Assembly (NCBI GenBank): GCA_964578835.1
Contig: CAZOEL010000021.1
Location: 1-64,000 of the forward strand
Reading direction: 5' to 3'
Origin: CAZOEL01 sp964578835
GTDB lineage: Bacteria; Desulfobacterota; Syntrophobacteria; Syntrophobacterales; Syntrophobacteraceae
DNA: 64,000 nucleotides
Under the pieces are notes generated by a model, which searched no databases, had not been told where the DNA came from, and saw nothing but the letters and a program-made list of their open reading frames with translations. The translations under genes were made by a program, and so were the position numbers. Of the stretch, positions 26,705-34,167 are shown in pieces; position 1 is the stretch's first letter, and each line of letters opens with the position of its first letter.

Positions 26705-26918
26705 AACCGCTTCCCATCGAGCTATCCCGTAGAGGACCGGAGGACCGGGGCTAATGGAATTGCGGGAGCAAGCGCGAGAGAGACCTTGTTGCAAGGCCTC
26801 CTAGCGTGGAAGTTGGGATCCAGCGGAATTCAATAACCCGGGAGGTAGGTACATGCCTACCCACAAATCGGGCCTCTCAGGTGAGTGAGCTTGTGCACCC
26901 GGGAGGCCCTCTCATTTT
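26705..26918 (+). ncRNA. Candidate structured RNA, element 1 of a related pair
   Basis: No ORF fits here. The 3' half matches element 2 (27382-27600) in order and structure. Shared features are a GATCCA...GAAT...AAT stretch, GGGAGGTAG, a hairpin with 6-bp stem and 6-base loop (GGTAGG-TACATG-CCTACC, 26844-26861), an 8-base linker, and a terminator hairpin with 7-bp lower stem, small internal loop and 4-bp upper stem. The 5' half carries two short hairpins presenting GGA in the loop: CCGG-AGGA-CCGG (26737-26748) and TTGC-GGGA-GCAA (26760-26771). It could be a free small RNA or a leader of the ORF at 27050. I do not recognise the family. Confidence 0.5.
26870..26918 (+). terminator. Rho-independent-type terminator of RNA element 1
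   Basis: GGGCCTC (26870-26876) pairs with GAGGCCC (26903-26909); inside, GGTG (26880-26883) pairs with CACC (26896-26899) across a 3x3 internal loop, closing a 12-base loop. TCTCATTTT follows. Confidence 0.6.
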
Positions 26919-27049
26919 CAGCCCTTTTAGAAAACAGCTTCATGATGTTGAAGAATAGACTCCATCACCCGCTTGAAAGGCGGAATGGATATTTTCGGTG
27001 CTTCCCTTTTCTTTATAATCGCTTGGCCGTCAACTAAGGGGAGAGTTGT

Positions 27050-27280
27050 ATGAATAGGAGCTATCTTATTGCCGGAATAATACTCTGGGCCATGCTCATC
27101 ATTTCTACGCTCTATTTCGCACAAGTGCAAATCAACATTCCTGAAGCGGTTAGAACAAAGCAAATATTATCCCCACATGCCAGGGACGAATCTCCCAAAT
27201 CCGGATCAGTTAAAAAAGAAACGCGCCATGAACATATCCTCATTCCGATGCATCCTCGATGCGACGAAGATTGCGCCTGA
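27050..27280 (+). CDS. Small single-pass membrane protein, unknown
   Basis: A 76-residue ORF with a good ribosome site (GGGGAGAG, five bases before ATG) and a TATAAT at 27013-27018. The first 25 residues form a membrane helix or uncleaved signal (YLIAGIILWAMLIISTLYFA); the rest is short, basic and polar, ending HPRCDEDCA with a CxxxC pair. No family recognised. It lies between two related RNA elements and could be controlled by the first. Coding status is supported only by the ribosome site and the helix. Confidence 0.5.
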   Translation: MNRSYLIAGIILWAMLIISTLYFAQVQINIPEAVRTKQILSPHARDESPKSGSVKKETRHEHILIPMHPRCDEDCA

Positions 27281-27346
27281 ATAGAACGAGATCTTCATCT
27301 CCGAACGATAGACAGATTGTTGAGAGTAGTTTTTTCCATTTTATGG

Positions 27347-27375
27347 TTGACCCTTCGCCACAACAGAATTACTAT
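27347..27375 (+). promoter_or_regulatory. Sigma70-like promoter of RNA element 2
   Basis: TTGACC (27347-27352) and TACTAT (27370-27375) are 17 bases apart, matching the consensus at five and four of six positions. Predicted transcription start near 27382. Confidence 0.45.
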
Positions 27376-27381
27376 TTAATT

Positions 27382-27600
27382 GCCGTGGCAAACTTAGGAT
27401 CCCCCTCGCGGTCCCCAAGAAAGGGGCTTCCGTTCGTTATGGGGTGAAGCGCTGAGGATTCCTGCTTGTTGGAGTCCGCGGCGAACATCCGGTGGCGCGG
27501 CGATCCAAGAATACCTAATTAGGGAGGTAGCATGACCGCTACCAATTGTTAGGGCCTCCCGAGCGTTGCGAGTATATGCGCTTGGGAGGCCTGTCTTTTT
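27382..27600 (+). ncRNA. Candidate structured RNA, element 2 of a related pair
   Basis: Related to element 1 at 26705-26918 in its 3' half: GATCCA...GAAT...AAT, then GGGAGGTAG, hairpin GGTAGC-ATGACC-GCTACC (27526-27543), a short A/T-rich linker and a two-part terminator stem. The primary sequence of the hairpin stem differs by a compensated pair (G-C in one copy, C-G in the other), which supports conservation of structure. The 5' half holds CCCC-AAGAAA-GGGG (27414-27427 region). It ends about 160 bases before the ferritin-like gene, so a leader/attenuator role for that gene is possible as well as a free RNA. Confidence 0.5.
27553..27600 (+). terminator. Rho-independent terminator of RNA element 2
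   Basis: GGCCTCCC (27553-27560) pairs with GGGAGGCC (27584-27591); AGCG (27562-27565) pairs with CGCT (27579-27582) above a 1x1 mismatch. A TGTCTTTTT tract follows. Confidence 0.75.
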
Positions 27601-27711
27601 GTATCCTCGTAGCCCTCGCCCAAATATACGAAAAGAGCCTTACCGGATAAGCTTCCGATCCATTGAACAATCTGCTATTTTTGTTCTTGACTCTTAATAA
27701 GATGAGTATAG

Positions 27712-27733
27712 CAACCCTTATGCGCGCCAACAA
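27712..27733. repeat. Half copy of the dispersed inverted-repeat element
   Basis: CAACCCTTATGCGCGCCAAC plus AA is identical to the right arm of the complete element at 39580-39671. No left arm is present within 100 bases. It lies 30 bases before the start of the ferritin-like gene. Confidence 0.6.
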
Positions 27734-27763
27734 ACATTTCCTTACTGGAAAGGACGATGAAGC

Positions 27764-28237
27764 ATGTTCTCAGCCAAAGAGATATTTGATATCGCTATTA
27801 AGCTTGAAGATAATGGAGAACGATTTTATCGCAAAGCTCTCGACCTCGTTTCCGACCAGGGACTGCAGGATGCGCTCCGTTGGCTGGCGGATCAGGAGGT
27901 GGACCATCGCAATCGCTTCCTCAAGATGAAAAATTCATTGAAGCCCGAAGCGGATGACCTTTGGGCGGAAAGGATGAATGCCGCCATTCTGGAGGGCGCC
28001 GTCTCGCACCATGCTCTGTCTCTAGATGAAGTCGATATGAAAACCATAGGGGATGAAAGTGAGCTGATGCAGGCCGCCATAGAATTTGAGTTGGATGGGG
28101 TGGCGTTCTACGAGATCATCCGGTCATTCGTCACCGACCCGGAGACGATAAAACATATCGATGAAATTATCGAAGAAGAACGCCGGCATGTGCTTTTTAT
28201 CAGGGAACGTCAAAAAATCATGGAGCTCCAGAGTTGA
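27764..28237 (+). CDS. Ferritin-like / rubrerythrin-type diiron protein
   Basis: A 157-residue four-helix protein of the ferritin-like superfamily. Diiron ligand motifs are visible: KLEDNGERFYRKAL in helix 1, DQEVDHRNRFLKM in helix 2, EFELDGVAFYEII in helix 3 and EEERRHVLFI in helix 4 (Glu and His ligands). The rubredoxin-like CxxC domain of true rubrerythrin is absent, so it is the short erythrin-like form. Such proteins reduce peroxide or handle iron in anaerobes. It is monocistronic, preceded by RNA element 2 and a half repeat, and followed by a strong hairpin at 28307-28338. Confidence 0.8.
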   Translation: MFSAKEIFDIAIKLEDNGERFYRKALDLVSDQGLQDALRWLADQEVDHRNRFLKMKNSLKPEADDLWAERMNAAILEGAVSHHALSLDEVDMKTIGDESELMQAAIEFELDGVAFYEIIRSFVTDPETIKHIDEIIEEERRHVLFIRERQKIMELQS

Positions 28238-28306
28238 ATCCCGGCGTCGCCCTTATGCGTGACGCCAGACGCGCCGGCGGTATAGAGCCCTGATCGTGCG
28301 TTGTAC

Positions 28307-28338
28307 GGGGTGAGCAAGATTCTGATCTTGCTCACCCC
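28307..28338. terminator. Strong bidirectional hairpin between convergent genes
   Basis: GGGGTGAGCAAGAT (28307-28320), loop TCTG, and its perfect complement (28325-28338) give a 14-bp stem. It lies between the stops of the ferritin-like gene (plus) and the reductase gene (minus). Neither side has a T tract, so termination would be of the hairpin-only type. Confidence 0.55.
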
Positions 28339-28411
28339 AAAACGTTGCTTTTCCAAATGCGGACAGGAATGCGAAGCATCGGGCAAGAGAAACTGCATCG
28401 GCCCCATCGCC

Positions 28412-29206
28412 CTATCCTTTTGAACCGAGACGAAGCCCTCCATGAATGAAGAAGACCTCGCCCGCTAGAGCTTCATTCCGATATAGCTCTCCCACCAAGG
28501 AGGCAACTTCATCCGGCTCTATCAATCTTCCAATCGGAACCTGGTCTATAATGCCTTCAACTATTTTCGGATTCATTCCTTTCACCATGGGCGTCCCGAC
28601 ATAACCCGGAGCCACAGCGACGCACCGGATCCTCTCGGAGAGGCCGCGGCGGAAGAATTCCGCCGTAAGGACCTTCGGCATCACGGACATTGCCGCCTTA
28701 CTCGATGAATAGTTGATCTGGCCACCGGTTCCCAGGGAACCGGTGGAAGAAATGAAACAGATGAGTCCCCTGCAGTGGTTGTTGATCATGCGCTCGGCGC
28801 ATTCTCTGACAGTCAGAAAAACTCCCGTCAAGTTGATGTCGATTACGGAGCGAAACTGATCGAGCGACATCTTCTTGACGACCTTCCCGCTCCTTGCGTC
28901 CGGAGCAACCATGAGAGCATCTTTTGTGATTCCGGCAAAGGGAGCGATCAGATTGATTCCGCCATACTTTTCAATGGCGAAATCGGCTAGCTTCGCGCAG
29001 TCCTCTTCACTGGTCACATTGCAGACGACCGTGCTCACGTCCGCATCAAGAGCCTTGATTTCGGCCTCGGCGGAGCTCAGGAGCTTTTCCGATACATCGG
29101 CAAGGACAACCTTCCCTCCTTTTTTTGCCCAATATGCGCCGAGCGCCAGTCCTATGCCGCCCCCTCCGCCTGTTATAACCGCCACAGAATCATTGATTTC
29201 CAGCAT
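28412..29206 (-). CDS. Short-chain dehydrogenase, probable 3-oxoacyl/acetoacetyl-CoA reductase
   Basis: A 264-residue SDR enzyme from ATG 29206 (AGGAAGG upstream; a frame start at 29233 is also open). The nucleotide-binding motif TGGGGGIGLALG is at the N terminus; NAG-type INLTGVFLTV, catalytic Ser in ISSTGSLGTGGQ and Tyr/Lys in NYSSSKAAM complete the active site. Asp in VLADVSEK after the second strand leaves NAD or NADP preference open. Standing 33 bases behind a PHA synthase, it most likely makes (R)-3-hydroxyacyl-CoA for the polymer (PhaB role) from 3-oxoacyl-CoA. The general FabG role is the alternative. Confidence 0.8.
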   Translation of the reverse strand: MLEINDSVAVITGGGGGIGLALGAYWAKKGGKVVLADVSEKLLSSAEAEIKALDADVSTVVCNVTSEEDCAKLADFAIEKYGGINLIAPFAGITKDALMVAPDARSGKVVKKMSLDQFRSVIDINLTGVFLTVRECAERMINNHCRGLICFISSTGSLGTGGQINYSSSKAAMSVMPKVLTAEFFRRGLSERIRCVAVAPGYVGTPMVKGMNPKIVEGIIDQVPIGRLIEPDEVASLVGELYRNEALAGEVFFIHGGLRLGSKG

Positions 29207-29239
29207 TGCGCACGATTCCTTCCTGTTCGCCATAAGGTT

Positions 29240-30913
29240 TCACTGTTCCATGACATAGCTTCCTGGAGCTTTTTCGATAGGCTGGTATTTGGGACCGCCT
29301 ATGGGAGGAGGTTCTCCCAACGATCCACATTGACCGGAGAGCCACTCCACCCAATCATCCCACCATGAGCCCTGCTGCTTCCGACAACTGGAAATCCATT
29401 CCTCCGCAGGCGTCTCCCTTTTCACGTCACCGGACCAATAACTCTTTCTGGATCTGGTGGAGGGCGGATTCACAATGCCTGCTATATGACCTTCTTCGGC
29501 AAGAACATATCTCACGGGGCCTTGCACGAGATTGCATATCCTGAAAGTTCCCTTCCAGGGGCAGATATGATCCTGCTCCGCTCCTACTGCATATAACGGT
29601 TGACTGATGCGCCCCAAATCGATGCTGCGTCCCTGGAGCGCAATCCCGTTCTTTTTTGCCAGATTGTTCTTCAGGTAAAACTCGCGCAGATAAAAGGAAG
29701 CCATGGCTGCCGGAAGCCTTGTGGAATCGCTGTTCCAATAGAGAAAATCTGACCTGGGAGGCAGTTCTCCCTGGAGGTAGTTGTGAACAAAGTAGCGCCA
29801 TATGAGATTATCAGGCCGCAGAAGGCGGAAAACCGCCGCCATATACTTCCCATCCAGATAACCATCTTTGCCCATCAGTCTTTCAGCTTCATCTATGGCG
29901 TTTTCGCTGACAAAAGCTCCGAGCTCGCCCGGATCGGAGTAGTCCACCAGCGTCGCAAACAACGTCCAGTGTTGCACCGGCAAGAGACTCTTTCGGATCG
30001 GCGCTTTATTGAGCCAGCCCATCAGAGCGGCCAAAAGGGCGCCTCCTATGCAAAAGCCGATCGCATGGACATGTCTTGCAGAACAGACTTCCTTTGCAAC
30101 GTCCACGGCCTTCAAGGCCCCACCGAGCATGTACTGCTCAAACGTTAAGCTGCGCATTTCAGCGGTAGGGTTCCGCCAACTGATCATGAACACCGTAAAG
30201 CCGTGATCCAGCAAGTAGCGAACAATGCTCTTGTCCTCACTCAGATCCGCTATATAGTATTTATTTATCCAGGGAGGAATAAACACTATTGGAACGGAGA
30301 AGGTCCGGTCGGTCCTTGGCGCATATTGAATTATTTCCATCAAGTCGTTGCGGAACATGACAAATCCCGGTGTAGCCGCCAAATTATCCCCGACTTTGAA
30401 GGCATCGGTATCGGCCATCTTGATGAGATTGTCTCCGCGCTCCATATCTTCCAGCCAGTTTTTAAAACCGTTAAAAAGGCTTTCTCCACGAGAGCGAATG
30501 AATTTCTGCACAACGGCGGGATTGGTCCAAAAGCAGTTGGAGGGAGACAGGCAGCTCAAAAACTGTTTGGCCCAGAATACGGAACGAGCTTTTGCCTCAT
30601 CTTCAATCCCCTCCACTTCGCTCACATAGTCTTTTATCCAAGTGCTGAAAGCCGCATAGACTTTATGAGACAGTTTGGAATAGCCCCTTACCAGGTCCAG
30701 GAAAGCAGCTTGCGGATCATCGGGGCTCTTCTTGTAGAGGGTGCTCTCGTAGAGGAAAGGGATCAACTCTTCAACGCCGACTCGCTGGAGATCCGATCTG
30801 AGCTTCTCCAGCATATCGGCATAATCCTTCGAATTTCGCAACCAGGACTCCTGTACCTTGGAAAGCGAAGAAAATACGCCCAGCGGGTCAAAGAGCTTCT
30901 CGATGGAATCCAT
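29240..30913 (-). CDS. phaC: Class I-type polyhydroxyalkanoate synthase
   Basis: A 557-residue PhaC, near the normal class I length. The synthase box reads GFCIGG with the nucleophile Cys near residue 287 (HAIGFCIGGALL); the catalytic Asp lies in GAEQDHICPW and the His in EEGHIAGIVNPP. The N-terminal region (DPLGVFSSLSKVQESWLRN...) and WINKYYIADL, FMISWRNP and SDFLYWNSDSTRLPAAMASFYLREFY segments are family signatures. It polymerises (R)-3-hydroxyacyl-CoA on granules. The ATG overlaps the stop of the upstream acyl carrier protein gene by one base (TGATG), implying coupled translation. Confidence 0.93.
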   Translation of the reverse strand: MDSIEKLFDPLGVFSSLSKVQESWLRNSKDYADMLEKLRSDLQRVGVEELIPFLYESTLYKKSPDDPQAAFLDLVRGYSKLSHKVYAAFSTWIKDYVSEVEGIEDEAKARSVFWAKQFLSCLSPSNCFWTNPAVVQKFIRSRGESLFNGFKNWLEDMERGDNLIKMADTDAFKVGDNLAATPGFVMFRNDLMEIIQYAPRTDRTFSVPIVFIPPWINKYYIADLSEDKSIVRYLLDHGFTVFMISWRNPTAEMRSLTFEQYMLGGALKAVDVAKEVCSARHVHAIGFCIGGALLAALMGWLNKAPIRKSLLPVQHWTLFATLVDYSDPGELGAFVSENAIDEAERLMGKDGYLDGKYMAAVFRLLRPDNLIWRYFVHNYLQGELPPRSDFLYWNSDSTRLPAAMASFYLREFYLKNNLAKKNGIALQGRSIDLGRISQPLYAVGAEQDHICPWKGTFRICNLVQGPVRYVLAEEGHIAGIVNPPSTRSRKSYWSGDVKRETPAEEWISSCRKQQGSWWDDWVEWLSGQCGSLGEPPPIGGPKYQPIEKAPGSYVMEQ

Positions 30914-31149
30914 CAGTTTGACTTTCTTATGAAAGCGACAAGCTCACCAACCGTTCCAGCGCCTTCCAGAAGATCATCGGGTATGTTCATACCGAAAGTC
31001 TCTTCCAAGTATACCTTGAAGTTGACCGATGACATGGAATCCCAATCAGGGATATGATTTAGCAATGTAGCCGGAATAACTTCCAATCCCATAGCAGATG
31101 GAAAAATTTCCTGAATGCCTTCCCTGATTTTAAAAAGAATCTGCTGCAT
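30913..31149 (-). CDS. Acyl carrier protein coupled to PHA synthase
   Basis: A 78-residue acyl carrier protein. ATG 31149 has AAGGAGC six bases upstream; the longer frame upstream is basic and low-complexity. The phosphopantetheine site is DWDSMSSVNFKVYLEETFG (Ser in DSM), followed by the acidic helix and MNIPDDLLEGAGTVGELVAFI. It is not next to fatty-acid synthesis genes but to phaC, with stop and start overlapping by one base. This suggests an ACP-bound hydroxyacyl group linked to PHA metabolism, or a specialised carrier for the same operon; neither is proven by sequence. Confidence 0.85.
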   Translation of the reverse strand: MQQILFKIREGIQEIFPSAMGLEVIPATLLNHIPDWDSMSSVNFKVYLEETFGMNIPDDLLEGAGTVGELVAFIRKSN

Positions 31150-32010
31150 AGATGCTCCTTTTCTTACTTTGCTGCGATTTCTTCTAATCCTTACAACTTC
31201 CCCGCGGCGCACCAGCTTCCGAGAAATCAGAGAGCGGCGCCCTTGGGGCGCTCCAACGCCTAAAGCAGTCCTTAAAGCCGCATCTCTTATGGACAAATAC
31301 GGCCTGACTAGATTGTCTCATGCGCAACAATGCACGGCGAAGACGAAGAAGAGGGCTTTGAACCAGAATCAGATGAAGAGAAGCGTACGGATGGAGTGCT
31401 GTATCGAATGGAGATAGTCCAGCGCTTCATTCTTCTAGAGACTCGACCGTAAGGGCCTGCGCGGACCTTCTTACTTGGAGACTTCCTGAACCGAGATATC
31501 CGGGTGGAGACGCAAAACTCAGAAATAACCGAGAGCGCAACAGGCTGTACAAGCTAGACGGATGAACGAAGAAAACCGCATGGGTTATTCCGCGCAGCAG
31601 CTATGCTTTAGTGGGAGTTATTTTAATTACGCCCCGGACCTGATCAATGGGGATAACCAAGTATTTTGCAGTTCGCCGTCATGTAGGCAAAGCCGCGCAT
31701 ACTGCTATATCCAATGTAAAATACAATGTTTGCCCCATTTATTTCTTTCATCGCCTTATGTATCGTGACAATACTGTCTTTTTCTTTTGAAGACAGAACG
31801 ACAAGGCTCTTGCGGAGCGCGCAAGAGCAGGCTTTGAATCTCGCGCTGAAGCAAGAATCCTGCATCCCCGTTCTTCTTTTTGAGCTAGGAGCTTGAGCTC
31901 TTTTCGGCTATCATTCTCGCCTCCCGCTCTGCTGATTTACTCACACATCTCGACACCAGTTCGGCCGAAGGCGACAACAAGGTACTTTTATCCGATCATA
32001 AGAGGCGACC
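31150..32010. other. Long intergenic gap upstream of the ACP-phaC operon
   Basis: About 860 bases without a supported gene; short frames lack ribosome sites. A stable hairpin lies at 31806-31828 (GCTCTTGCG/CGCAAGAGC, 5-base loop) and a weaker one at 31774-31796 (CTGTCTT/AAGACAG). The operon promoter must lie near 31150-31300, but no good match was found. Confidence 0.45.
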
Positions 32011-32382
32011 ATGACTGCAGATATCGATTCATTGCGTGGATGGGAATTGAACAACCCGGACCCTCATTTATTCGATAGAAAGGTGCTGACAATATTCGGA
32101 AATTGCACAGAATGCACGAGCCTTTCCGGCTGTCCGAGTCCCTGTGAGTCTGTACGCCAGCTGGCTCCCAAGAAAGGCGAGTTGATCGGCCTTGGCTGCG
32201 ATATTTCCAGTGAAGAAGAGAGCATCTGCTATTTTGCGTGGATTCATGAGAAGGAAAGCAAATATATCCTTTTGCGGGAGCCCAAATACCTTTGGGCGAG
32301 GGCCTCCTATGTGGCTGAAAGGCAGGTTCCGGAATGGGCTAGATCGAGGTTTGCGCAAGAAGTGAACGCCTCAGGCCAGTGA
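32011..32382 (+). CDS. Hypothetical protein with an N-terminal cysteine cluster
   Basis: A 123-residue frame with GAGGCG just upstream of ATG. The N-terminal part carries four closely spaced Cys (NCTECTSLSGCPSPC) and a fifth and sixth in LGCDISS and SICYF; the first cluster (C-x2-C-x5-C-x3-C) looks like a metal or Fe-S site. The rest is mixed alpha/beta with KYILLREPKYLWARASYVAERQVPEWA. No family recognised. It stands alone, ends at a hairpin and converges with the PhaC-like gene. Confidence 0.55.
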   Translation: MTADIDSLRGWELNNPDPHLFDRKVLTIFGNCTECTSLSGCPSPCESVRQLAPKKGELIGLGCDISSEEESICYFAWIHEKESKYILLREPKYLWARASYVAERQVPEWARSRFAQEVNASGQ

Positions 32383-32407
32383 TGGAGCGGTTAGAACCGC
32401 CCCATCA
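32380..32407. terminator. Hairpin between convergent genes
   Basis: TGATGG-A-GCGGTT pairs with AACCGC-C-CCATCA across a 2-base loop (12 pairs, one mismatch). It begins at the stop of the Cys-cluster protein gene and lies 48 bases from the stop of the PhaC-like gene. No T tract on either strand. Confidence 0.45.
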
Positions 32408-32454
32408 AAAACAGTGCGCTTGGCCGGATGGCGCTTGGTCTCGGCAGTCTCCCG

Positions 32455-34167
32455 CTAACTCAAGTACCTTGGCTTGTCGCCGTCAATCTCATCGATAAGC
32501 AAGGAGTCGCTCATCTCTGCGTGCTCGAGAGCATCCTCGAGGATCTCGCATTGATCGTCTCCCCTCATCAGTCCTCTTTCGAGATCGAGGTGGAAGCGAA
32601 CCGGACCTCGATATGTTTCATTTTCATAGGTCGACTGAAGGTCGGAGCATGGAGCGCAGAAACGAAGATGGAGGGCGCACTCCGAGGTAGGAACGCTCCA
32701 GGATGTGGCTATTGCCGCATGGCCTTTTGGAAACACGCACACCTCTGCGTCAATGAAGTCTAGAGGCATCAGAGAAGACTCTTTATCCACCAGATCGTCT
32801 TTATCGGCAATGCAGATAAGCCAGGGAACTCCCATCTGATTGAATCGCTTCAAGTTGAGCTTGCGTCCGAAAAGCTTCACGGGAAGAAATCCATCAGCAT
32901 CTATAGGTGTGGTGTAAGACTCAAAGCTCATCTTGATGATCTCAACAGGGAGATTCTGCTGTTCATAACTCACCCAATAATTAATGGCTGCAGCCGTCTT
33001 GCTTATCTTCATCCTCCTGCCCCTCTGATCATCAAAGAGGCTCAAGTCGCGGTAGAAAGCCGCTATGGGCGACTCACTCTCCATTTTCCTCAGCTTGTAG
33101 ACTGCAGCCATGATGCGCCCGTCGACCACCCGGTTTCCATTGGGCAGAGTCTTTAGGGCGTACTCCATGCCTCTAAACCTCGGAGGCAGGCTCCTCATAT
33201 ACTCCATTAGGGATTTGCTCCTGGTCCCATCGACTGGAGTCGCACAGGTAATGAGCGCGTCCACCAGGCCATCGAGCTCGCCCGAAAGCAGAGCCGCGAT
33301 GGAGTGATATCCTCCCTGGCAAAAGCCGTTCAAAGTAACCGCTCTTCCGTGCTTTTCCTTTAGGACCTGAGCAAAATACTTGATATCCAGCGCATCCTCT
33401 TCGCCTGTCATGAGCTGCACGGCTGGAGTGACGTCAATGTCTTTCACAATTCGAATATAGGTCGGAATTCCCTGGTTGGCGTAGCAATGCGAATAGCTCC
33501 GGTCCTCTCCGGGTAGAAAGGAGAGTATATTTGGTCCCAGCACATAGGGAGGAATGATCATGATGGGCTTTCTATCTTCGTTTCTTTCGACCTCCTCATC
33601 AAGGGGCAGAACCCGGTAGAGCTCGAAGCGTTCGGTTTCAGCCGTCTTCTCGTAATTGCCTCTGTCAAAATCAAAGCCGTATTCCGACTTCACTTCCCGG
33701 ATGGCCCTCGGGTATTGGTTAACCGCAACATCCATAACCTCCCGCTCCCTCGCCGCAAACCTGGCGATATTGTTTCCATTCTCGCCGTAGAAGGTAGCCG
33801 TCAAAGCAACATTCATCTCACTAATCTTCTTGGAGGAATATTTGCTCATAGCGGCAAGTCCGCTCGAGAGTCCTTTGCTCCCAAGCTTAAGATTGAACTC
33901 CATGAGCTCGCCATAACTCCTCGCAGTCTCCATGGGAGAGCGCTCGAGAAGCTTCTTTCGCTCTACATTCACGAAGGCGCAAAGAACATCGTTTAAAGGA
34001 GCCATGAAAGCATTCACGTACTTTGTCATTCCCAGCCAGTAGGTCTGAGCCGCAAGCGTATGATTGAGAGAGGCTTCGACAATTTTGGGCGCAACCTCAA
34101 AAGTTTTCATCATATTTCGGGTAGTGGACCGAAACAGATACAAAGGCATATCGAATATATTCGTCAT
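32455..34167 (-). CDS. PhaC-like alpha/beta hydrolase, second PHA synthase homologue
   Basis: A 570-residue protein with a phasin-like N terminus (helical, about 1-170) and a PhaC-type alpha/beta-hydrolase domain. The nucleophile motif is GFCQGGYHS near residue 282; the Asp is in ICIADKDDLVDKESS and the His in FPKGHAAIATSW. The Cys in the box indicates the polymerase subfamily, not the Ser of depolymerases, but the sequences around the box (TYIRIVKDIDVTPAVQLMTGEEDALDIKYFAQVL) are far from the class I enzyme encoded 1.5 kb away. The C terminus adds an acidic 60-residue tail. Start supported by GGGGGA. Polymer synthesis or turnover on PHA granules is the likely role; direction is uncertain. Confidence 0.75.
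   Translation of the reverse strand: MTNIFDMPLYLFRSTTRNMMKTFEVAPKIVEASLNHTLAAQTYWLGMTKYVNAFMAPLNDVLCAFVNVERKKLLERSPMETARSYGELMEFNLKLGSKGLSSGLAAMSKYSSKKISEMNVALTATFYGENGNNIARFAAREREVMDVAVNQYPRAIREVKSEYGFDFDRGNYEKTAETERFELYRVLPLDEEVERNEDRKPIMIIPPYVLGPNILSFLPGEDRSYSHCYANQGIPTYIRIVKDIDVTPAVQLMTGEEDALDIKYFAQVLKEKHGRAVTLNGFCQGGYHSIAALLSGELDGLVDALITCATPVDGTRSKSLMEYMRSLPPRFRGMEYALKTLPNGNRVVDGRIMAAVYKLRKMESESPIAAFYRDLSLFDDQRGRRMKISKTAAAINYWVSYEQQNLPVEIIKMSFESYTTPIDADGFLPVKLFGRKLNLKRFNQMGVPWLICIADKDDLVDKESSLMPLDFIDAEVCVFPKGHAAIATSWSVPTSECALHLRFCAPCSDLQSTYENETYRGPVRFHLDLERGLMRGDDQCEILEDALEHAEMSDSLLIDEIDGDKPRYLS

Noticed and set aside
27259..27447. Short plus-strand frame over the promoter and 5' part of RNA element 2
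   Set aside because: No ribosome site, low-complexity basic peptide, and it overlaps a sigma70-like promoter and structured region.
26705..27600. 6S RNA, SRP RNA or a known riboswitch as identity of the RNA pair
   Set aside because: There is no long closing stem with central bubble (6S), no SRP tetraloop core, and no match to cobalamin, glycine, fluoride or c-di-GMP motifs I could recall.
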